Assembly (NCBI RefSeq): GCF_963169125.1
Contig: NC_084797.1
Coordinates: forward strand, 94,273,868-94,337,867
DNA: 64,000 nucleotides
Reading direction: 5' to 3'
From: Humulus lupulus
Taxonomy: Eukaryota > Streptophyta > Magnoliopsida > Rosales > Cannabaceae
Shown: positions 58,014 through 64,000 of the stretch, in pieces
Layout of the letters: the number at the start of each line of letters is the position of its first letter
Position numbering within the stretch: the stretch's first letter is position 1
Made by a program: the position numbers and the translations under genes
Notes under the pieces: model-generated
Database searches by the model: none
What the model was told of the DNA's origin: nothing
The model's input: the letters and a program-made list of their open reading frames with translations, nothing else

Positions 58014-59824
58014 TGTTGGGAAAACTTATACAGGATCTTTATTTATTTTCATGTAGATCTAATATTGAACAAATTAATATGAGATAACCGAGAACATGTT
58101 TCTAAAATTTCATTCATAGAGAAACAATGATAAGAATACTTACAGTATACGCAGCGGAATGAATGAGTCATTCCTTCAGTTTCTCTAACCCTTGTATCCT
58201 TTCTGTCGTAGAGTATTATCCAAAAACTGAACCGATCTTCTATAATCTTCGAAGTCTTCCAAAGTATCCTTAGAATCACCTAAAGTAGAGTGAGAAATTC
58301 TAAACACATGAGATAGATACAAAGAGTAGAAGAGAAAATAACAAAGAGGCTTAGAAACATGTTCTAGGATTTGTGTTTAGAGAGAATCTAAAAACTATCA
58401 GAAAATCTGACTTCTAAACTTGTGTTTAGACTTGTGTTTTCAATGAAAATCAATAAAATAATAGTTAATTTGAAGCCCTAGGTCGAAATTATCATGGACT
58501 TTAGGCCCGTGAAATTCCCCATTTGATTATAAGCCCATTGGACTTAAAATCAAGGCCTGTATTATTTTCTATTGATTTAATTAATTATTTAAATCCTTTA
58601 TCAAATTAATGATTTATAATTTGAACCTTGATTTAAACTTATTTAATAATTTAGATACAAATTTATCTTAATTAATAAATCTGCCCTAATTTCTTTTTTC
58701 TTCTCTATATTACATAACTCTGTGAAACTATCCAAAATTGACCTGGTCAACTTTGATAATTCTAATTGATAATTAAATCAATTAATTGAGACTATCTGGA
58801 TGATTTTATCCAAGGTACAATGGGGACCATGGGCCTATGAAATCAAGCTCCAATAAGTTATCATAAATCTAGCAAATAAATTTACTAACTTATTAATTCC
58901 TCGTGACTCCACTATAGACTCAGAATTGCACTTTTGAATTCATAGAACGTTCTATAACAAATATAGATAAGCTATTAATTATCCATTGTTACAACCATAA
59001 TTCTCACTCAATCCTCTATAGACGGTCTACAATGAGATAGGACTAAAATACCATTTTACCCCTTAATGTATTTTATCCTTAAAACACTTAGTTCCTTGTA
59101 AATGCTATTTCAGTAAACTAATTTAATTACTGACATGAAATCTCTATCATTTAACACCATGAACCAAACTAAAAGGAAACCATCATTTCACTTCTTCATC
59201 AGAAGCTATAGATGTTCATATCTATGATTAACACTCCCACTCAATTATACTACCGAGTTCCCAAGATGTAAGTATGGGCTAGTCCGTAGGGTAAGCTGGT
59301 AACGAACAAGTCAAAGAACTCATATAATACAATCAGTTAGAATACTAACCACTCAGAATTGAGATTGAATTGACCTACGGTCAACTATATGATATGACTA
59401 GAATATATAATAACAGTATGCTTACTTATCTTATCAACTGTCAATATCGGTCCTGTCCGATGTAACAAATACATCTAATCTTATCTACTTTGCTAATGTT
59501 CTGGAAAGAACATAACACTGTGATGTGTAAGTAGATCATATCATGGATTGGCAAGTCAGTGTAAATCCTGTGCACTCACTATTCTTAGGACTAACTTATT
59601 TTGAACATATAATCATATTTATATTCCACTGTAATTACGTCACTATAAATACAATTAGCTATATGCTCAGGATTTAATAGAAGTTTATATTAAACAAATA
59701 ATCATGAAAATAAAACATGTGAGCAAAGTGATTGACCAAGTCAAAAAATAATTTCTATTCTTTTGTTGATAATAAATGAGATTACAAAGAAATTGAGTTT
59801 TAATTAGGGCATAAAACCTTTATA
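58014..59824 (-). repeat. solo LTR of the S family, minus orientation, inside an S LTR
   Basis: 1811 bp, on the + strand from TGTTGGGAAAAC to GGGCATAAAACCTTTATA, with perfect target duplication GCTTA at 58009-58013 and 59825-59829. Read on the minus strand it starts TATAAAGGTTTTATGCCC where other S copies have TGTTGGGGTTTTATGCCC, so its outer end has lost the canonical TG. It provides a complete view of the S LTR. No coding part. Confidence 0.92.
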
Positions 59825-60370
59825 GCTTACCCTACGGACTAGCCCATACTTACAACTTGGTAAATCAATAGTTTAGTTAAGTGGGATTGTTAATCATAGA
59901 TATGAACATCTATAGCTTCTGATGAAGAAGTAAAACAATGGTTTCCTCTTAGTTTCGTTCAAGGTGCTATTAGTTTACTAAAATATCTTTTACAAGGAAC
60001 TAAGTGTTTTAAGGATAAAATACAATGAGGGGTAAAACTGTATTTTAGTCCCATGTCATTGTAGACCGTCTATAGAGGAATGAGTTATAATTATGGTTGT
60101 AACAATGGATAACTAATAATGTGTCTATATTACTTATTGATCATTTTATGAATTCAAGAATGAAATTCTGAGTCTTTAGTGGAGTCACGAGGAAATAATA
60201 AGTTAGTAAATTTATTTGTTAAATTTATGATAACTTATTGGAGCTTGATTTCATAGGCTCACGGTCCCCACTGTACCTTGGATACAATCATTTAGATAGT
60301 CTCAATTAATTGATTTAATCATCAATTAGAATTATTAAATTTGACCATGTCAATTTTTGTTAATTTCACA
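59825..60370 (+). repeat. S 5' LTR, third piece
   Basis: It continues with CCCTACGGACTAGCCCATAC and is the reverse complement of about 58755-59296. After about 60370 (TTTCACAGAGTTATG) the two copies stop matching. Confidence 0.85.
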
Positions 60371-62573
60371 GAGTTATGCAAAATTACACAATTTTGTTTA
60401 AAAAAAAATAATATTTTGGGATGTGGCTGCGGCCTGAGTGTCTGAGACTAGTGGTCGTGGCCACCTTAAAGTCATGTCCGTGGCCAGAGAACGTAAATCG
60501 TCCAGAACAATGACGTGGTCGCGACAACAAAGAATCACTGGCCATGACCTAGAACATAGTTTTTCTTAAATTTTGAATTTTGAATTTAATTTTTGATGGG
60601 TTAATTCAAAAATATCAGCTTTATTTTATCATTTAAAAATATTTTGTTAAAATACAATATTTTTGTTGTTTGATATTTAAAAATTAGATATTATCTAAGA
60701 TTCAAATTCAAATTTAAAAATAGGTTAACTAATTAATTTTAAAAATTTTAATATATTAAAATATTAGAATTAATTTATCAGATATTAAAGATATTGTTTT
60801 CAAATACTTGACATTTTAGAAATCTTTTATTTGAAAATATTAATATCTGATTATTATATGAATTTTAATATTTAAATTATTTGAAATTTGAAAATTTGTT
60901 GACTAAATATTTTTATGGATATTTGAATTTGTTTAACTCTTTAAGATATTTTAGTTTTGTTATAACTATTTATATATATTTTAATAAATAGTTAAGATAT
61001 TTACTCATAGTTCTAACAACACAAGATATTTTTTTGAAAACAGTTAATTATATATTTTTTTAAAAATTTAAAAATGGTTAAATTTTAAAAAAATTCACAT
61101 TTTGCAAACCAATTAATAAAATAATATTTTTTTAATAAATGAGATTTAAATTAACTTTTGTTAATTGTTGATAAATCCTATTCAAATTAAATTAATATTT
61201 TTCAAAATAACCCAAATAAAGCTGATTTTTGATAAATGAAATTTAAATTAACTTTTGTTAATTGTTGATAAATTTTATTTAACTTGACTAATTTATTTAT
61301 TTATTTTTGCAAAAATTTAATTAATTCAAATTTTTGATAAATTATAGAAAATTAATTGTGGTATTTTTGCAAATGAAATAAATTGTAGTATTTTTGCATA
61401 AATTCATATAATTTCTCATATAGTAACATGATTAGGACCATCCAATTATAACATGTCTGCTTGCACTATATGTGGTATTTTTGTAATTGCGCTGAGATGC
61501 ATATAGTGGCCCATATGTTTTCATAATATATAGTATGTTGCTAAATAAAACATTCATAAAATGATAGGTTTTTTTTGGGCCCATTAGAAAATGTAAAGTT
61601 TAAATTCCTCTCTTGGGGGTGATTCCACATGTGAATGTCCATTTGCTTTACATGACTACAGTGGGCCTAATCAATTAATAACAATTAATAAAATGAATGT
61701 TTAAATTCCTGTCTTTTAGACCTTCTATGGAAGTTTTGGGGCCCTAGTAGTGGGAACAACATAATGGACCCAACCCTCCTCCATACAAGCCCAATTGTTA
61801 AGGCCAATTTGTCTAAGTTTGACTTAATTGTATAGGTTCATTATAAAAGTTAAACCTAAATATTGATTAGCAATAAATTAATTCTAATTTAATTGAATTT
61901 GTTTGAATTTAACACTTTAGAATTAATAGAAAATTATAGGACTTTGGTTTTAAAAATTCAATCTTTAAATTTTTTGGAGAACCATAGTCATTAATTTTCG
62001 AAATTAATAATAAAAATACTATTTTTAATTAAAAATGAGGTTATTTTAAGAATTATATTCGATCTGCACTGTTAGTTTAACAAGGTCAATAGCTTAGTGG
62101 GGCCTCGAGAGGCTTCGATTCGTCCCCCTACGGATGGTGTTCGTTAGTTATTTTGATAAGGTTAGATTTCGAAAGATATATAATTATAGGTCAAATTCTA
62201 ATAGACTCACCCTACGGTGGCTGCTAGGACTAAATCTATGATTATCGAAACCGTGGGTCTAGCTCATGAAATAAGAAATTTTGTTTTCTTATTTTGATCG
62301 AATATTAGGTTGTTAATAATGGTGTCCATTATTAAATGAGTTTACAACTCTATTTAACTATTGATATATTTTTTTTACTCTCACCAAACGGGATAACAAT
62401 TTCATAGAATAGTTAAAAACCTAAAGAAATAGAGATATGATTATTTTGGTATTTTTTTCCATATTTACATATTTATGGTATATTTGGTGTTATTTCTTGA
62501 AATTGGAATGAATAGACGTTTTATTGAGCAAATGAGATTGATTTCTATTTTATTGAGAACATGTAGTATTATT
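60371..62573. other. AT-rich rest of S LTR and leader, no gene
   Basis: No coding sequence and no initiator-Met primer site found, so the 5' LTR end could not be placed (about 61100 is expected from the minus copy length). At 60426-60550 there are palindrome-like words GGTCGTGGCCACC, CCGTGGCC and GTGGTCGCGAC. A near-repeat of 41 bases starts at 61136 and 61233. A GC-richer piece at 62080-62270 (TTCGATTCGTCCCCCTACGG) may be another LTR relic. Confidence 0.5.
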
Positions 62574-63431
62574 ATGGTTGCGTCTACTCCCATCCCTTCT
62601 CATCCTTCAATGGACAAACTCACTAGAGAAAACTTCCCTAAGTGCAAGCAGAACATCAACATAGTGTTGATTGGTGACAACTCCAAGTTCATCATGACTG
62701 AAGAATCCCAAGAAGTTCCAGCTAAAGGAGCTACCAAGTCTGTAAGACACAAATATCAGTGTTGGCAAGCGACTAATAACAAGGCATGGTACTACATGTT
62801 GAATAGTATGGTCGACACCCCCAAGACAAAGATGGAGAATGTCGAGATGACCTACGAAATTATGGATCAAATCCAAGACATGTTTGGGCCACAATTTGTG
62901 CAGACTCAGTTTCAGGCCATCAAGAAATATGCCAATGCTCGGATGGCACCGTCTTAGCACATTCATGATCACCTGATCATGATGACCAACTATTTTTGGG
63001 ATGTTGAACTACATAGAGCAATAATAGATGAGGAGACTCAAGTTGGCTTAATCCTCAATAGTCTCTCTCCAGCTTTCCTGGGGTTCACCACAAACTATGT
63101 GATGAACAAACTTGACTATGTTATGACACAGGTCATGAACGAGCTTCAGACTTTCGAGTCAATCATGGGTGGACCAAGTAAGCGAGGAGAAAAGAAGACT
63201 ACTATTGATTGTGCTGATCCAGCTAAGGCTGAAGCTAACCTAGCTTCATCTTCGAAAGTTGGAAACAAGAAGAAAGGTGGACGAAACACAAACCCCAGGC
63301 CTACAAAGGCTGCAAAGACCAGTACACAACCAAGTGCATAGAAGCCTAAGGGGATGAAAAAGAAAAACAAGAAAGTTAAAGGTAAGTGCTTTCACTGCAA
63401 TGAGAAGAGGCATTGGAAATAGGATTGCTCG
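62574..63431 (+). pseudogene. gag: S-element copia gag with zinc knuckle
   Basis: ATG at 62574 opens MVASTPIPSHPSMDKLTREN, FPKCKQNINIVLIGDNSKFI, a standard copia gag start; the frame is open upstream to 62475 but that part does not look like gag. EIMDQIQDMFGPQFVQTQFQ, LILNSLSPAFLGF and VMNELQTFESIMGG follow in the same frame after a stop at 62955-62957 (TAG). A lysine-rich stretch leads over a stop at 63339 to the zinc knuckle CFHCNEKRHWK-stop-DC at 63387-63431, where the usual G-H is R-H. Single-frame preservation with few stops suggests this element is younger than A1 and A2. Confidence 0.88.
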
Positions 63432-63487
63432 AAGTTTCTAGCAGTGAAAAACAATGGTAATGATTATAGCTCATTTATCTTAGAAAC

Positions 63488-63855
63488 ATGTGTGTTTAGA
63501 GAATGATAAATCTGTTTGGATTATTGATTCTGGATCTACTATCCAAGTTTATAACTTTTTACAACTTCTTGAATTGTGGGTGGAAGTGGACGAAGGCGGC
63601 TTAAAGTTTAGAGTTGGGAACGGAGTGCTCGTTGCAGTGCAAGCTAGAGGAAGAGCTAGCCTGCAGTTTGGAAATACAGATTTAATTTTGAAAGATGTAT
63701 TTTTTATTCCAAATTTTGGTAGAAATTTAATTTCAGTTTCCATGTTGCAATTAGAATGATTTTTTATGACTTTTACATGTTCTAATATATCTATTTCTTT
63801 CAATGGATCACAATTGTGTATTGTATGTTTTGAAAATAGGATTTACAAAGACACT
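63488..63855 (+). pseudogene. S-element protease, then deletion
   Basis: After a one-base frameshift near 63500, SVWIIDSGSTIQVYNF gives the aspartic protease loop with D-S-G at 63526-63534, followed by VGNGVLVAVQARGRASLQFG and VFFIPNFGRNLISVSML. ISISFNGSQLCIV begins the GAG-pre-integrase region, but this stops near 63855 and the sequence goes to the polypurine tract within 75 bases. About 3.5-4 kb of pol normally present in copia is missing. Confidence 0.85.
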
Positions 63856-63928
63856 ACCAGAAGCTACATTTGGTGAGAATATCAAGGAAATGAGATTCGT
63901 AGAATTAAGGCATTAATTTCATTTAATG

Positions 63929-63939
63929 CAAGTGGAGTT
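63929..63939 (+). other. polypurine tract of S
   Basis: CAAGTGGAGTT directly before the 3' LTR start resembles the CAAGTGGGAG-type tract usual in copia elements. Confidence 0.75.
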
Positions 63940-64000
63940 TGTTGGGGTTTTATGCCCTAATTAAAACCCTGTTTCTTTGTAATCTCATTTTATTATCAAT
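63940..64000 (+). repeat. 3' LTR of S, first 61 bases
   Basis: TGTTGGGGTTTTATGCCC onward equals the start of the 5' LTR at 54610, with about five differences in 61 bases. The window ends inside it. Confidence 0.85.

Larger units (their letters stand above)
47728..64000 (+). mobile_element. copia-type retrotransposon A2, interrupted, 3' end outside window
   Basis: A second copy of the copia-A family: LTR 47728-48523, gag, protease, integrase, RT and RNase H to 52347, tail 54337-54609. It is interrupted by a solo LTR (52353-54331) and by the S element (54610 onward), which runs past the window, so the A2 3' LTR is not seen. Integrase is better kept here than in A1. All proteins carry stops. 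Confidence 0.85.
54610..64000 (+). mobile_element. copia-type element S, gag-protease only, 3' LTR cut by window edge
   Basis: The 5' LTR starts at 54610 (TGTTGGGGTTTTATGCCC) and the 3' LTR at 63940 with the same start; the two 61-base starts agree at about 56 positions. Between them, after removal of the nested solo LTRs, lie the 5' LTR, an AT-rich leader, gag, protease and then directly a polypurine tract. Integrase, RT and RNase H are absent. Such elements with terminal repeats and gag only are known in plants as non-autonomous forms; this may instead be a single deletion. LTR pieces: 54610-54753, 57625-58013, 59830 onward. Confidence 0.78.

Noticed and set aside
62475..62573. Upstream extension of S gag to 62475
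   Set aside because: The text before ATG 62574 does not look like gag, and standard copia gag starts at an MAST/MVAST-like position.
1..64000. Host genes, tRNA, rRNA, organelle insertions
   Set aside because: None found by reading both strands; every recognisable protein belongs to LTR retrotransposons.

Overview
The window looks like nuclear DNA of a flowering plant, probably a eudicot. It is AT-rich, has no bacterial gene layout, and consists almost entirely of plant-type LTR retrotransposons (Ty3/gypsy Tat and Tekay/chromovirus types; several Ty1/copia families). I found no host protein gene, tRNA, rRNA or CRISPR array. Every polyprotein is broken by stops, frameshifts or deletions, as expected of old, methylated, gene-poor chromatin. 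The species cannot be named from the sequence alone. Layout: 1-513 is older LTR debris. 514-13507 is a full-length Tat-type gypsy element: two ~1.45-1.5 kb LTRs, 5-bp target duplication AGAGA, gag-pol on the + strand, and a separate spliced-looking gene on the - strand between integrase and the 3' LTR. 13513-20002 holds more LTR debris and a minus-strand Tat-type fragment split by a block of copia-type LTRs. 20023-24896 is a chromovirus remnant that lost its reverse transcriptase, then LTR-like sequence. 24897-41687 is a copia element (called copia-A1 here), itself interrupted by a minus-strand solo LTR (29008-30530) and a full-length Tekay element (30610-40265). 41688-47727 is LTR-like debris with tandem repeats, a truncated minus-strand copia copy (A3) and a minus-strand gag start. 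From 47728 to the right edge runs a second copia-A copy (A2). It received a solo LTR (52353-54331) and a further copia element (S, 54610 to beyond 64000). The 5' LTR of S in turn received a Tat-like solo LTR (54754-57619), which holds a minus-strand solo LTR (55529-57412), and a minus-strand solo LTR of the S family itself (58014-59824). Five insertions have exact or one-mismatch 5-bp target duplications readable in the sequence, so the order of events can be reconstructed. The most unusual signals are: (1) five different LTR families each carry a cluster of short CpG-containing palindromes, close upstream of the TATA box where one is visible; (2) a decayed antisense gene with two apparent introns, a domain resembling Pfam Transposase_28 and a coiled-coil tail inside the Tat element; (3) a family inserting into its own LTR in inverted orientation, giving a large inverted repeat; (4) a copia element reduced to gag plus protease; (5) independent insertions at nearly the same point of two copia-A copies. 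Family names such as A, S and G are labels used only here. Domain calls rest on motif recognition by eye, not on database searches.
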